From Hyphomonadaceae bacterium JAD_PAG50586_4 (GTDB lineage: Bacteria; Pseudomonadota; Alphaproteobacteria; Caulobacterales; Aquidulcibacteraceae): a DNA stretch of 64,000 bases. The translations under genes were made by a program, and so were the position numbers. The DNA lies in the NCBI GenBank assembly GCA_023242925.1, contig CP096134.1, positions 186,001 through 250,000 on the forward strand, given 5' to 3'. Positions within the stretch are counted from its first letter, which is position 1. Every line of letters starts with the position of its first letter. Of this stretch, positions 29,196 through 38,433 are shown piece after piece. The notes beneath the pieces are model-generated. The model did not search any database and was not told the origin of the DNA. It saw only the letters and a program-made list of their open reading frames with translations.

Positions 29196-29926
29196 TCCCG
29201 TCGCGCGCCGGCCTCGGCGCGCTTCTGCTTTTGCTCTGCGCGGGCGGCTGCGTCATCAGCCCGAACTCCAACATTGAGGAGTTCGCCGCGCAGAGCGGCA
29301 GAAACAGTTTCGAGGTCTTCGATCGAGAAATAAATGCGCCGGACACTTTGGTGCTGCCGGTGGAACATGATCGCCAATATGCGGGCCCATCATGCGGCGC
29401 GCACGCGCTGGCGAGCGTGATCAATTATTGGAATGGCGCGGGCGCTGTGCAGGGCGCGACGATCTTCCGTGACCGTCCGCCGGCGTCACCATCCGGATAC
29501 AGCATGGCGGAAGTCATGCAGCTTGCCCGCGACAACGGCTTGATCGCTAGCGGTGTCAGGCTGGACCAAGCGCAGATCATCCAGGAACTGGAGCGCGGGC
29601 GACCGGTGCTCGTGCCGGTGCGACTGCCCTCAATCTATGTGCAGCAGCGTGTGATGCCGGGCGGCGACGTCCCCGTGTTGGGAATCGTTCGCAACACGCT
29701 CATGTATCGCGCCGGTCGCGTGTCCGAACTTACGAGCCTCGCGATGGTCGATCATTATTTGCTCGTGGTCGGCCACGGCAACGGCCATTTCGTCGTGATC
29801 GAGCCGGTGATGGGCTATCGCACCATCAGTTTCACCAAGCTCGAGCGCTATCGCGACGCCTTCGGCGATGCAGCAATTGTCTTCAGCGGTCAGCATCCGC
29901 CGCGCGCGAACGCGCAGCAAAGCTGA
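29192..29926 (+). CDS. C39-like cysteine peptidase, lipoprotein (PA2778-like)
   Basis: A protein of about 244 residues starting at TTG 29192, overlapping the previous stop. The N-terminus (GLGALLLLLCAGGC) is a lipoprotein signal. The papain-like core shows the catalytic cysteine in AGPSCGAHALASVINYW, the histidine in VDHYLLVVGHG and a third catalytic or structural acid in FVVIEPVMGY, as in C39 peptidases. No ABC transporter is attached or nearby, so it is not a bacteriocin-exporter processing domain of the usual kind. It is located between the KOR-associated oxidoreductase and korA, facing the periplasm if the signal is correct. Confidence 0.78.
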   Translation: MIPSRAGLGALLLLLCAGGCVISPNSNIEEFAAQSGRNSFEVFDREINAPDTLVLPVEHDRQYAGPSCGAHALASVINYWNGAGAVQGATIFRDRPPASPSGYSMAEVMQLARDNGLIASGVRLDQAQIIQELERGRPVLVPVRLPSIYVQQRVMPGGDVPVLGIVRNTLMYRAGRVSELTSLAMVDHYLLVVGHGNGHFVVIEPVMGYRTISFTKLERYRDAFGDAAIVFSGQHPPRANAQQS

Positions 29927-30039
29927 CGCGGTTTCCCGGTTCCGCGCCCTTCATTTGCGCCGCGCAACCGGCTATTGCTAATCTGTCTCAAGGTGGACTG
30001 GGCCGCCTTCCATGACGGGTAGCGAGCGCACATAAAAAC

Positions 30040-31875
30040 ATGACTAAGCCGATCGCCGCGACCAACGATTTCGTCGTCAAGTTCGCCAACGTAAACGGGT
30101 CTGGCTCCGCGAGCGCGAACGGCATGTTCGCGAAAGTGATCTTGCGCATGGGCGTACCAGTGGGCGCGCGCAACATCTTCCCGTCGAATATTCAAGGCTT
30201 GCCGACTTGGTACGAGGTTCGCCTTTCTGACGCGGGCTGGCTCGGCCGGCGCGGCGGCGTTGATCTCATGGTCGCGATGAACCCGCAGACTTGGGACGCT
30301 GATCTCAAGGAGATCATGCCGGGCGGCTATCTGCTTTATGATTCATCGAAGCCGCTGCCTGCGTCGAAGTTTCGCGACGACATCAATCTGATCGGCGCGC
30401 CGCTGACGGAGTTGATCGCCTCGGAATTTTCCGTGCCGCGCGAGCGGCAGCTGTTCAAGAATATTTGCTACGTCGGCGTACTCGCGCAATTGCTCGGCCT
30501 TGAGAGCGAGACGGTGCAGCTGCTGCTGAAGGAAGAATTTAAAGGCAAGGACAAGCTGATCCAGCCGAATTTCAAAGCGTTCGAGCTTGGTCGCGCCTAC
30601 GCCGAAGCCAACATCGCGCCGATCGGTCTGCACGTGAAGCGCAGCGACAAGGTCGGTGATCGCATCTTCGTTGAAGGCAACGATGCCGCCGCACTTGGGG
30701 CCGTCTATGGCGGCGCCACGTTCTGCGCCTGGTATCCAATCACACCGTCGACCTCGCTGGCCGAGAGCTTCCAGAAATATTGCACCATGCTGCGCAAGGA
30801 TGCGGATGGAAAAAACCGCTTCGCCATCGTGCAGGCGGAAGACGAGATCGCCTCGATCGGCATGGTGATGGGCGCCGGCTGGGCGGGCTCACGCGCGTTC
30901 ACCTGCACGTCAGGGCCCGGCATTTCGCTGATGAACGAATTCGTCGGCTTCTCGTATTACGCCGAAATCCCCGCGGTAATTTTCGACGTGCAACGCGGCG
31001 GGCCATCCACCGGCATGCCCACGCGCACACAGCAATCAGATTTGATGCTCGCGGCCTACGCCTCGCACGGCGACACCAAGCATCCGATGCTCTTCCCAGG
31101 CAGTCCGACGGAAGCGTTCGAGATGGGCGCGCAGGCGTTCGATCTTTCTGACTTCTTCCAAACGACCGTGTTCGTCATGCTCGAACTCGATATCGGCATG
31201 CAGGAATGGCTGACCGAGCCGTTCAAATGGGATGAGAAGCGCCGGCTCAATCGCGGCAAGGTGCTAACCTACGAACACCTGGAGCAGGGCGTGCCGTTCG
31301 GCCGCTATCGCGATGTCGATGGCGATGCGGTGCCTTATCGCACCTATCCCGGCACACACCCGACTAAGGGCTCATACTTCACGCGTGGCTCAAGTCACGA
31401 CAAGGACGCGCGCTATTCCGAGAAGGGCGAAGACTACACCGAAGGTATGGAGCGCCTGCTGCGCAAATGGGAGACGATGAAATCCCACGTGCCGGCGCCG
31501 ATCATCAAGAAAGCCAAGAAGCGCACGCCCGATGGCGTGATCTATATGGGCTCGACCGACCCGGCCATGGAGGAGGCGCTTTGCGCGATGGAGAGCCACG
31601 GCATCCATTTGGACGCGCTGCGCGTGCGCGCGTTCCCGTTCAACAGCGAGGTGTTCGAGTTCATTCGCGACCACGAGCAAGTGTTTGTTGTTGAGCAAAA
31701 CCGCGACGCGCAGCTCAAATCGCTCCTGGTGAACGAAGGCGGCGTGCATCCCGCACGCCTCGTTTCCGTGCTGCACTATGACGGCACGCCTATCACCGCG
31801 CGCTTCATTATCAAGGACATCACCGAAAAGCTGCAGGCTGGCCAAGCCGCCGCGCTGCCGGAGAAAGCGAAATGA
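30040..31875 (+). CDS. korA: 2-oxoacid:acceptor oxidoreductase subunit alpha (gamma-alpha fusion)
   Basis: A protein of 611 residues, the fused gamma and alpha subunits of a 2-oxoglutarate/2-oxoacid ferredoxin oxidoreductase. Residues 8-190 are the gamma domain (KFANVNGSGSASANGMFAK); the alpha pyrimidine-binding domain follows with WYPITPSTSLAE and ends in a C-terminal domain containing VVEQNRDAQLKS. With KorB it binds thiamine diphosphate and oxidatively decarboxylates a 2-oxoacid to acyl-CoA. It overlaps korB by 4 bp. The aerobic alphaproteobacterial type is oxygen-tolerant; 2-oxoglutarate is the most likely substrate but is not proven. Confidence 0.92.
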   Translation: MTKPIAATNDFVVKFANVNGSGSASANGMFAKVILRMGVPVGARNIFPSNIQGLPTWYEVRLSDAGWLGRRGGVDLMVAMNPQTWDADLKEIMPGGYLLYDSSKPLPASKFRDDINLIGAPLTELIASEFSVPRERQLFKNICYVGVLAQLLGLESETVQLLLKEEFKGKDKLIQPNFKAFELGRAYAEANIAPIGLHVKRSDKVGDRIFVEGNDAAALGAVYGGATFCAWYPITPSTSLAESFQKYCTMLRKDADGKNRFAIVQAEDEIASIGMVMGAGWAGSRAFTCTSGPGISLMNEFVGFSYYAEIPAVIFDVQRGGPSTGMPTRTQQSDLMLAAYASHGDTKHPMLFPGSPTEAFEMGAQAFDLSDFFQTTVFVMLELDIGMQEWLTEPFKWDEKRRLNRGKVLTYEHLEQGVPFGRYRDVDGDAVPYRTYPGTHPTKGSYFTRGSSHDKDARYSEKGEDYTEGMERLLRKWETMKSHVPAPIIKKAKKRTPDGVIYMGSTDPAMEEALCAMESHGIHLDALRVRAFPFNSEVFEFIRDHEQVFVVEQNRDAQLKSLLVNEGGVHPARLVSVLHYDGTPITARFIIKDITEKLQAGQAAALPEKAK

Positions 31876-32927
31876 CCTACATCGCCAAACCGTCGCTGCA
31901 TCACCCGTCGCTGGAACGCAATTCTGTTGGCTTCACGCGCCGTGATTATGAGGGCCGTATATCCACGCTTTGCGCGGGCTGCGGTCACGATTCAATCAGC
32001 GCCTCGATCATTCAGGCATGTTTCGAGATCGATCTTGAGCCGCACCGGCTCGCGAAATTCTCCGGCATTGGCTGCTCGTCAAAGACGCCGGACTATTTTG
32101 TCGGTCCCGCGCACGGCTTCAACGCCGTGCACGGCCGCATGCCGTCGGTGCTGACGGGCGCGAACATCGCGGCGAAGGATCTGATCTATCTCGGCGTCTC
32201 CGGTGACGGCGACAGCGCCTCGATCGGCCTCGGCCAATTCTGTCACGCGGTGCGCCGCGGCGTGAACATGACCTATATCTGCGAGAACAATGGCGTCTAC
32301 GGCCTCACCAAAGGCCAATTCTCCGCCACCTCCGACAAAGGCTCGAAGGCCAAGAAGGGCGCGGAGAACAAGGATAGCGCCATCGATCTGGTCATGCTCG
32401 CGCTGCAACTGGGCGCGACCTACGTGGGCCGCTCGTTCTCGGGTGATAAGCACCAGCTCGTGCCGCTGATCAAAGGCGCGCTCTCGCACAAGGGCACGTC
32501 GTTCATCGACGTGATTAGCCCCTGCGTCGCGTTCAACAACCACGTCGGCTCGACCAAGAGCTTCGATTATGTGCGCGAGCACAACGAAGCGGTGAACCGC
32601 ATGGACGTGATCACGCCACGCGCGCCGATCACTGCGGACTATAAGGCGGGCGAGCTGAAGGAGGTCGTGCAACACGACGGCTCGATCCTGCGTCTACGTA
32701 AGCTCGAAGACGATTACGACGCCACCGATCGCAACGCAGCCCTCGGCTACCTCGCGCGCAAAGCCTCCGAGGGCGAGATCGTGACGGGCCTGCTCTATGT
32801 CGATCCGGACGCGAGTGATCTGCACGACGGTCTCAACACCGTCAGCTGCCAGCTCAACAAGCTGACGGATCAAGAGCTGATCCCATCGCTGAGCGCGTTG
32901 GAAAAGATCAACGACAGTTTGCGGTGA
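31872..32927 (+). CDS. korB: 2-oxoacid:acceptor oxidoreductase subunit beta
   Basis: A thiamine-diphosphate-binding subunit of 351 residues. LCAGCGHDS near residue 36 and the later IGCSS supply Fe-S cysteines, the GDGDS segment binds the cofactor magnesium, and ENNGVYGLTKGQ completes the ThDP site. It is translationally coupled to korA. A strong hairpin terminator follows 6 bp after the stop, marking the end of the KOR transcript. Confidence 0.93.
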   Translation: MTYIAKPSLHHPSLERNSVGFTRRDYEGRISTLCAGCGHDSISASIIQACFEIDLEPHRLAKFSGIGCSSKTPDYFVGPAHGFNAVHGRMPSVLTGANIAAKDLIYLGVSGDGDSASIGLGQFCHAVRRGVNMTYICENNGVYGLTKGQFSATSDKGSKAKKGAENKDSAIDLVMLALQLGATYVGRSFSGDKHQLVPLIKGALSHKGTSFIDVISPCVAFNNHVGSTKSFDYVREHNEAVNRMDVITPRAPITADYKAGELKEVVQHDGSILRLRKLEDDYDATDRNAALGYLARKASEGEIVTGLLYVDPDASDLHDGLNTVSCQLNKLTDQELIPSLSALEKINDSLR

Positions 32928-32932
32928 TTGCA

Positions 32933-32963
32933 CTCGGAGCGCCGACGCTCCGAGCGCTATTTT
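32933..32963 (+). terminator. Rho-independent terminator after korB
   Basis: A 9-bp stem, CTCGGAGCG with its complement, loop CCGA, followed by a short T-run. It overlaps the end of the convergent DUF72 gene. Confidence 0.75.
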
Positions 32964-33688
32964 AGCATCTCCAGCATCGCCATCGCGGCCGCTGGATTGC
33001 GCTCTTTCGCGCCGGAAATGAAATAGAGGAAGACGTCGCCGCTCTTCTCCCAATCACGCGCCGTCTTCAGCCATTTCTTCAGCGCAGGCTTCGGATAGCC
33101 AGTCGGCTCGTCAGCTTGCGTCAGCTCCAACCGCGCGTACGAAAAATCCGCGGTTGGCTCGACGATCAGCGGATGCTTCTCGGATTCCACAGTAACAACC
33201 GCAATATTGCGTTTGCGCGCGATCGCCTTGAACTCATCGCAATCAAAGCTCGCGTGCCGAACTTCGATCGCGTGGCGCAGCTTTAGCTTGCCAAGCTTCG
33301 CCGGCAGCATATCGAAATACGCATTGATCTCGTCGGCATCGAATTTCTTGTAGGACGCCATCTGCCAGAAAATCGGGCCGAGCTTCGATCCCAGTTCGCC
33401 GACGCCGCTATTGACGAACCATTCAATCGATTGCGCTGCCTCGCGCAAATCCTTGCGCTGCACGGCCGCCCGAGGCGCTTTCACCGAGAACATGAAATTG
33501 TCCGGCGTCGACGCCGCCCATTTCTTGAACGAGGCGGCGGTCTGTGTGCGATAGAAGGTCGAATTGATCTCGATCGCAGTGACCTTGCTGCTGGCGTATC
33601 CGAGCTGCTTCGCCGCCGCGAGTTTGGGCGGATAGAAGGTCTCTTCCCACGGCTCGAAACTCCAACCTCCGATGCCGACACGGATCAT
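32957..33688 (-). CDS. DUF72 domain protein
   Basis: A TIM-barrel-like protein of 243 residues, starting at ATG 33688 (MIRVGIGGWSFEPWEETFYP). The diagnostic family features are GGWSF near the N-terminus, EINSTFYRTQT and the Glu-containing AIEVRHASF. The DUF72 (YecE-like) family has an endonuclease-IV-like fold but no proven function. It is monocistronic, convergent with korB and separated from the HAD gene by 46 bp. Confidence 0.9.
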   Translation of the reverse strand: MIRVGIGGWSFEPWEETFYPPKLAAAKQLGYASSKVTAIEINSTFYRTQTAASFKKWAASTPDNFMFSVKAPRAAVQRKDLREAAQSIEWFVNSGVGELGSKLGPIFWQMASYKKFDADEINAYFDMLPAKLGKLKLRHAIEVRHASFDCDEFKAIARKRNIAVVTVESEKHPLIVEPTADFSYARLELTQADEPTGYPKPALKKWLKTARDWEKSGDVFLYFISGAKERNPAAAMAMLEMLK

Positions 33689-33734
33689 GCGCGCCTCCCT
33701 CTTGCGTTCAACATTGGCGCTCAGCCGCAAGCGT

Positions 33735-34286
33735 TCAAGCGTGTTCGTCGCGCGGGAAGATGCGCTCCACCTCAAATCGCCGCGCCGCTTCGCGTTCCAG
33801 CGCTGGCGAAGCAGTCACGACCACCGCCGCTTTCGCCGTCGCCCACACCTTTAAATCCGCCCGCTCATTGCCCGCATAGACAAAGCCTTCTGGAAACGCT
33901 CGCCGCAATCGGTCCGCCTTTTTCGTGGATTTGAGATTGGTGCGGCCGTCCGAAGCGAAGACGTGATCGAACAAACACACGTGCGCCGCCACCGCATCCG
34001 CACCCGCCTGATCAAACGCCGTCGCCAGCGCAATGATGCGGCCCGTTGCGCGTTCTTCGCGAAGCCACGAAACGAAAGCGGCATTGTAGGGAAGAGAAGC
34101 AGCATCCACCGGAAACAGACGCGTCAGCCGCTGCTTCGCATATGCCCGGCCGCGCGTGAGCCACGCCAATAGCACAATCCCGTTCCACGGGGCGGCGCTG
34201 CAGAAGCGCAGCATCGCGCGCGTGAAGAGGTCGGTCTTGATCAACGTGCCGTCGAGGTCGACGGCAAGCGGCAGTTTCGCCGCCAT
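33735..34286 (-). CDS. HAD-superfamily phosphatase-like protein
   Basis: A protein of 183 residues with HAD motif I, VDLDGTLIKTD (nucleophile Asp and acid/base Asp), motif II in ALATAF and the basic motif III in NLKSTKKADRL. It corresponds to the N-terminal domain seen in UbiA-type prenyltransferase fusions, but here it ends without a membrane domain. That could make it a free phosphatase in polyprenyl-phosphate metabolism, which is inference. The start shares a base with the stop of the enoyl-CoA hydratase gene, so the two are coupled. Confidence 0.8.
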   Translation of the reverse strand: MAAKLPLAVDLDGTLIKTDLFTRAMLRFCSAAPWNGIVLLAWLTRGRAYAKQRLTRLFPVDAASLPYNAAFVSWLREERATGRIIALATAFDQAGADAVAAHVCLFDHVFASDGRTNLKSTKKADRLRRAFPEGFVYAGNERADLKVWATAKAAVVVTASPALEREAARRFEVERIFPRDEHA

Positions 34287-35086
34287 CAGGTGCCGGTGAA
34301 CTTCGGCGTGCGTTTTTCGGTGAAGGCGTCAACGGCTTCCTTGTGGTCCGCCGTCTCGTGCGCCAGCGCCTGGAACGCGGCCGAGAGTTCAAGCACGTCG
34401 CTCAAGCGGCCATGCTGCGCTTCACGCAGTAAGCGTTTGGCCAAACGCACCGAACGCGGCGGATTCACCGCGACGCGTTCCGCGAGCTTCAGCGCTTCGT
34501 CCATCAGCGCCTCATCCGGCACAACGCGGCTCACGAGGCCGAAGCGCACGGCTTCTTCCGCGTCGATCGTGTCGCCGGTCAGCACCAATTCCGCCGCGCG
34601 CGAGGCCCCGATCGCGTTGGTCAAAATCCAAGCGCCGCCGTCGCCCGGAATGATGCCAACCTTCACGAAGCTCGACGCCATCTTGGCCGAAGCGCCGGCG
34701 ATGCGAATGTCGCAGAGAATGCCGATATCGAGGCCAAGACCGATCGCGTGGCCGTTGATCGCGGCGATGGTGGCCACTTCGACATCCGCCAATGCGCGGA
34801 TCACGGAATGCACGCCCCGCCGATAATTCGCGCGTGTGTCGTCCGGGGTTTCGCGCGGGCCGATGCCTGTGCGTTCGCGGATCGCCTTCAAGTCGCCGCC
34901 GGCGCAGAAGGATTTGCCGGCGCCCGTCAGCACCACCGCATTGATCTCGCGATCGTCATTGGCGCGGCGCAGCGCGCCGGCGAGGTCGTCGCAATCCTGC
35001 TGCGTCGCGATCGCGTTGCGGCTCTCCGGCCGGTTCAGCGTGACGACCGCAACGCGGCCCTTCTTTTCAAACGTGGCGAACGTCAT
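34286..35086 (-). CDS. Enoyl-CoA hydratase/isomerase family protein
   Basis: A crotonase-fold protein of 266 residues. The oxyanion-hole segments are AGKSFCAGGDLKAI and INGHAIGLGLDIGILCD. In the second segment the usual catalytic glutamates are partly replaced (KVGIIPGDGGAWIL retains the GD pair), so it may be a hydratase or an isomerase. It is coupled to the HAD gene. It could contribute to leucine or fatty-acid catabolism, but it lies 5 kb from the ivd/mcc cluster on the other strand, so that link is weak. Confidence 0.85.
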   Translation of the reverse strand: MTFATFEKKGRVAVVTLNRPESRNAIATQQDCDDLAGALRRANDDREINAVVLTGAGKSFCAGGDLKAIRERTGIGPRETPDDTRANYRRGVHSVIRALADVEVATIAAINGHAIGLGLDIGILCDIRIAGASAKMASSFVKVGIIPGDGGAWILTNAIGASRAAELVLTGDTIDAEEAVRFGLVSRVVPDEALMDEALKLAERVAVNPPRSVRLAKRLLREAQHGRLSDVLELSAAFQALAHETADHKEAVDAFTEKRTPKFTGT

Positions 35087-35143
35087 GTGCGGGCTCCAAA
35101 ATCTGCGCCCGGCTTAGACGATCAATGGCGCGGCGACAATTCC

Positions 35144-35902
35144 TTACCCTGCGGCTTGTCCTTCTACGTAGGCGATGAACGGCTCAGTCTGCAGCAGCGT
35201 CCCGTTCTGATAGGCGTCGAGCTGGCCAGTACCATCGCGGCGAACGGTGACGACGTAGCGAATGCCTTGCGTCTCGAACGTAAAGGCGGCGCCCGTTGCG
35301 TCGGTGACTTCCGCGCCGTCACGCACCTCGGCGCTGAACGGTGAGGTGGTGCGACCGTTTTCGCTGACATCGATCGGGCGCGTGTTCGCGGCCTGCGCGT
35401 AATCGTAGGAATTGTAGATCAGGTCGCCGCTCTGATCTTCGTAAACGACGATCGTACGACGACCCGTGACGCCGAGCACGCGCGTGCGGGGCATCCAGCG
35501 GCACGAAATGGTGCGATTGTCCATGTTGATCGATGTGAACGGCAACGTGTAGGCCGAGCCTGGATTTTCCAGCATGCCCGGATTGATCTGGCGCACCGAG
35601 CCGTCGACGCCCATCTCACGGAAGAGTTCGGTGATGACGCTGCCGGCCGCGCCTTCTTCCGTGCCGACATTGTAGCCAATGCGCTGCACGACGGCGCCGT
35701 TCGGCTTGTCGAATTCCGACATTTGCACGCTCGCGCCGTCGCGATTGAACACGAACACAGCCGGCGCATCGATCGCGTCGCAGATGAACCACGGCGCCGG
35801 CACGCGGCGCACGATCTCTTCCACCGGCGGCGGCGCGGCTTCCTGTTGGCCGCAGGCGGCGAGCGCGGTGAGAGCGGCAAGGGCGAGAATGGTGCTGCGC
35901 AT
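35144..35902 (-). CDS. Hypothetical lipoprotein
   Basis: A protein of 252 residues starting at ATG 35902. Its N-terminus (MRSTILALAALTALAACGQ) is a lipoprotein signal with lipobox LAAC. The mature part begins with a Pro-rich tether, then a globular, mostly beta domain with two cysteines (FICDAID, TISCRWMPR) that could form a disulfide. I recognise no family. It is 59 bp downstream of LigD-Ku on the opposite side of the gene order but the same strand direction, and no functional link is evident. Confidence 0.7.
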   Translation of the reverse strand: MRSTILALAALTALAACGQQEAAPPPVEEIVRRVPAPWFICDAIDAPAVFVFNRDGASVQMSEFDKPNGAVVQRIGYNVGTEEGAAGSVITELFREMGVDGSVRQINPGMLENPGSAYTLPFTSINMDNRTISCRWMPRTRVLGVTGRRTIVVYEDQSGDLIYNSYDYAQAANTRPIDVSENGRTTSPFSAEVRDGAEVTDATGAAFTFETQGIRYVVTVRRDGTGQLDAYQNGTLLQTEPFIAYVEGQAAG

Positions 35903-35961
35903 ACGTGTAATCTCCTGCGCGTGCTCTAGCATCGCGGATGCCGGACGCAAGCGTGGAACGC

Positions 35962-38433
35962 TCAATCGAGGTCGAGTTTGGCGCGCGCGGCATTGGTGAG
36001 CGAGACTGCGGAATCCGCGTAGATCGCCCAGGGGTCGGGTTCTTCGAGACGTGCGCGCATGTCTTTCAGCTTGAACGCCGACGCTTCAGGAATTGTCTTC
36101 AACTCGTCCCAACTCACGGGCGTCGCTACCGGCGCTGTGGGCCGCGCGCGGGTAGAATAGGGTGCAATCGCCGTCGCGCCGCGCCCGTTGCGAAGATAAT
36201 CGATGAAGATCCGGCCCTTGCGTTTCGCCTTCGACATGTTGGCGACGAAGCGCTTCGGATCGAGTGCTGCGACTTGCTCGGCGAACGCGCCGGAGAAGCC
36301 CTTCACTTCATCCCAATCATAACGGCGCTTCAGATTGAGCACGATGTGAATGCCTTTGCCGCCCGTCATCATGGCGAAGGAGGGCAGATCGGCGTTGTCG
36401 AGCAACGCTTTGATGTCGAACGCGGCGCGTTTCACGAAAGCAAAGTCGAGCTCTTCATCCGGATCGAGATCGAACACCAAGCGGTCGGGTTTCTCGACGT
36501 CGTCATTGCGCGAGCCCCAAATGTGTAGCTCAAGCGCGGACATCTGTGCGCATGCGACGAGCGCGTCGACGTTGGGCAGCGTGAGGTAGTCTTCGGCTTT
36601 ACCCACGGATTCCGCGATCGGAATGGTTTTGATTTCTTTCGGTGCGCCGGCCATCGCGTGTTTTTGGAAGAATTGTTGACCGCCGACGCCGTCTGGCGCG
36701 CGCACGAGGCTGACGGGTCGACCGAAAATGTGCGGCCCCATGCGGGCTGCGACCATTTCAAGATAGGCGGCGTACTCGGCCTTGGTGATGTCGGCGGCAG
36801 GGAAGAGGACGCGATCGGGATTGGTAAGGCGCACGCGTGATTTGGGCGCGGGTGTTTCGTTCTCGGTGTTCACGTCTTTGGCGTTCTTGTCGCCGCGCAG
36901 GCCGAGAAACACAGCATGCCGCACGGCGCCGTCGGGGGTTATGTCCGCGTACTTAATCTGGGCGACAAGTTTCGGTTCCACCCATTTGGCCCCGCGCGCA
37001 GCCTCGCGTGGGACGGCAAGCGCTGGCTTCGCGCGCGCCAGCTTTTCAAGATTTGCCGCCAGTGAAACGAGCGTCTTATCGTTGAACCCCGTACCGACAT
37101 TGCCGCGATAGGTGAGCTCGCCCTTCACGCGCTCTGCTAACATCAGCGACGCGAACTGCCGGCCTTTAAGCGAGGGCTGATAGCCAATGACAACGAACTC
37201 GCGCTCGTTGACGCACTTGGCCTTGAGCCAAGATTGCGTCCGGCCCGCGCGATAGGTGGAATCCGCTTTCTTCGAAACGACGCCTTCAAGTCCCTTTTCG
37301 GCGAAGACCTCGAACACGTGTGGTCCATCGCCTTCAATGGAAGGTGAGAGCCGGATTTGCGCGCGTGTACCCTTGAGCAGCTTCTCCAGCCGCGCTTTAC
37401 GCTCAAACAGGGGCGTCTTGCGCAAATCCGTGTCGCCCTCGGCGATCAGGTCGAACACGAAATACGAAACGCCTTTGGCGTCGCCGTTTTCGAGAGAGCG
37501 TTGCAACGCGGAAAAGCTCGTGCGCCCGCTTGCGTCCGCAACCGCAACTTCGCCATCAAGCAGCACGTCCTTCAGCCCAAGCGCGCCCAAGGCGTTCGCG
37601 ACCTGGCTGAACTTGCTCGTCCAATCGAGGCCGGTCCGCGTGTAAAGCCGTACAGCATCGCCGCTAACGGCCGCTTGCATGCGGTAGCCGTCATACTTGA
37701 TCTCATGAATCCATTTGTCGCCATCGGGCGGCGTTTGAATCGGCGTGCAGAGCGCGGGTTCGACGAAGGCCCATTTCGGCGCCTTTGTCATAGGCGCGCG
37801 TTCTCCGCCCTTGCTCCAGACGCGGCCGCCCTTGGCTTTCAGATCTTCAACCGTGCGGCCAGTCTTGATGCTCGTGACAGCGCGCGTCGGATCGTCATTG
37901 CCCGCATGCGCGTCGCGCGATTTGAACAGTAACCATGGTTCGCTGCGTTCGCCATCGCGCGGCTTGATCTTGACCATGTGAAATTCGCCTTTGAGCCGCT
38001 CGCCGCTCAGCACGAATTTCAGTTCGCCTTTCTGCATCCCTTCGGCGGGATCGTTGATCCATTTGACCTTGCCGTCGTCCCAGATGATCACGGCGCCCGC
38101 GCCATACTCGCCCTTTGGGATCACGCCTTCGAACGCGCCATATTCGATCGGGTGATTTTCGGTGCGTACAGCGAGGCGCTTCACAGTGGGATCGAGCGAG
38201 GGGCCTTGCGGCACGGCCCAGCTCATCAGCACGCCATCATGCTCAAGCCGGAAATCGTAATGCAGGCGCGTGGCCGCGTGCTTTTGCACCACGAACATGC
38301 CGCCGGCGCTCTTCACTTTGCCGCCAGCAGGCTCGCTGGTTTTGCCGAAATCGCGCTTGCGATTGTATTCGGCGAGGCCGCCCACGCCGTTGTTGGCCGC
38401 CGCCTTTGCCCCGCTTTTGGCGGGCTTCTTCAT
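35962..38433 (-). CDS. ligD: DNA ligase D (LigD), phosphoesterase-ligase-polymerase
   Basis: Multifunctional end-joining enzyme of 823 residues. Domain order is an N-terminal 3'-phosphoesterase (residues 20-170; FVVQKHAATRLHYDFRLEHDG with its metal histidines), a central ATP-dependent ligase (about 225-530; catalytic lysine in EIKYDGYRMQ, then DVLLDGEV) and a C-terminal primase-polymerase (about 550-823; catalytic DLDPDEE, MMTGGKGIHIV). This order is the Pseudomonas type. The start overlaps the Ku stop by 4 bp, giving a ku-ligD operon for non-homologous end joining of double-strand breaks. Confidence 0.95.
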   Translation of the reverse strand: MKKPAKSGAKAAANNGVGGLAEYNRKRDFGKTSEPAGGKVKSAGGMFVVQKHAATRLHYDFRLEHDGVLMSWAVPQGPSLDPTVKRLAVRTENHPIEYGAFEGVIPKGEYGAGAVIIWDDGKVKWINDPAEGMQKGELKFVLSGERLKGEFHMVKIKPRDGERSEPWLLFKSRDAHAGNDDPTRAVTSIKTGRTVEDLKAKGGRVWSKGGERAPMTKAPKWAFVEPALCTPIQTPPDGDKWIHEIKYDGYRMQAAVSGDAVRLYTRTGLDWTSKFSQVANALGALGLKDVLLDGEVAVADASGRTSFSALQRSLENGDAKGVSYFVFDLIAEGDTDLRKTPLFERKARLEKLLKGTRAQIRLSPSIEGDGPHVFEVFAEKGLEGVVSKKADSTYRAGRTQSWLKAKCVNEREFVVIGYQPSLKGRQFASLMLAERVKGELTYRGNVGTGFNDKTLVSLAANLEKLARAKPALAVPREAARGAKWVEPKLVAQIKYADITPDGAVRHAVFLGLRGDKNAKDVNTENETPAPKSRVRLTNPDRVLFPAADITKAEYAAYLEMVAARMGPHIFGRPVSLVRAPDGVGGQQFFQKHAMAGAPKEIKTIPIAESVGKAEDYLTLPNVDALVACAQMSALELHIWGSRNDDVEKPDRLVFDLDPDEELDFAFVKRAAFDIKALLDNADLPSFAMMTGGKGIHIVLNLKRRYDWDEVKGFSGAFAEQVAALDPKRFVANMSKAKRKGRIFIDYLRNGRGATAIAPYSTRARPTAPVATPVSWDELKTIPEASAFKLKDMRARLEEPDPWAIYADSAVSLTNAARAKLDLD

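Noticed and set aside
29192..29926. A bacteriocin ABC-exporter peptidase domain.
   Set aside because: The C39-like fold is present, but there is no membrane or ATPase domain in the protein or nearby, and it has a lipoprotein signal.
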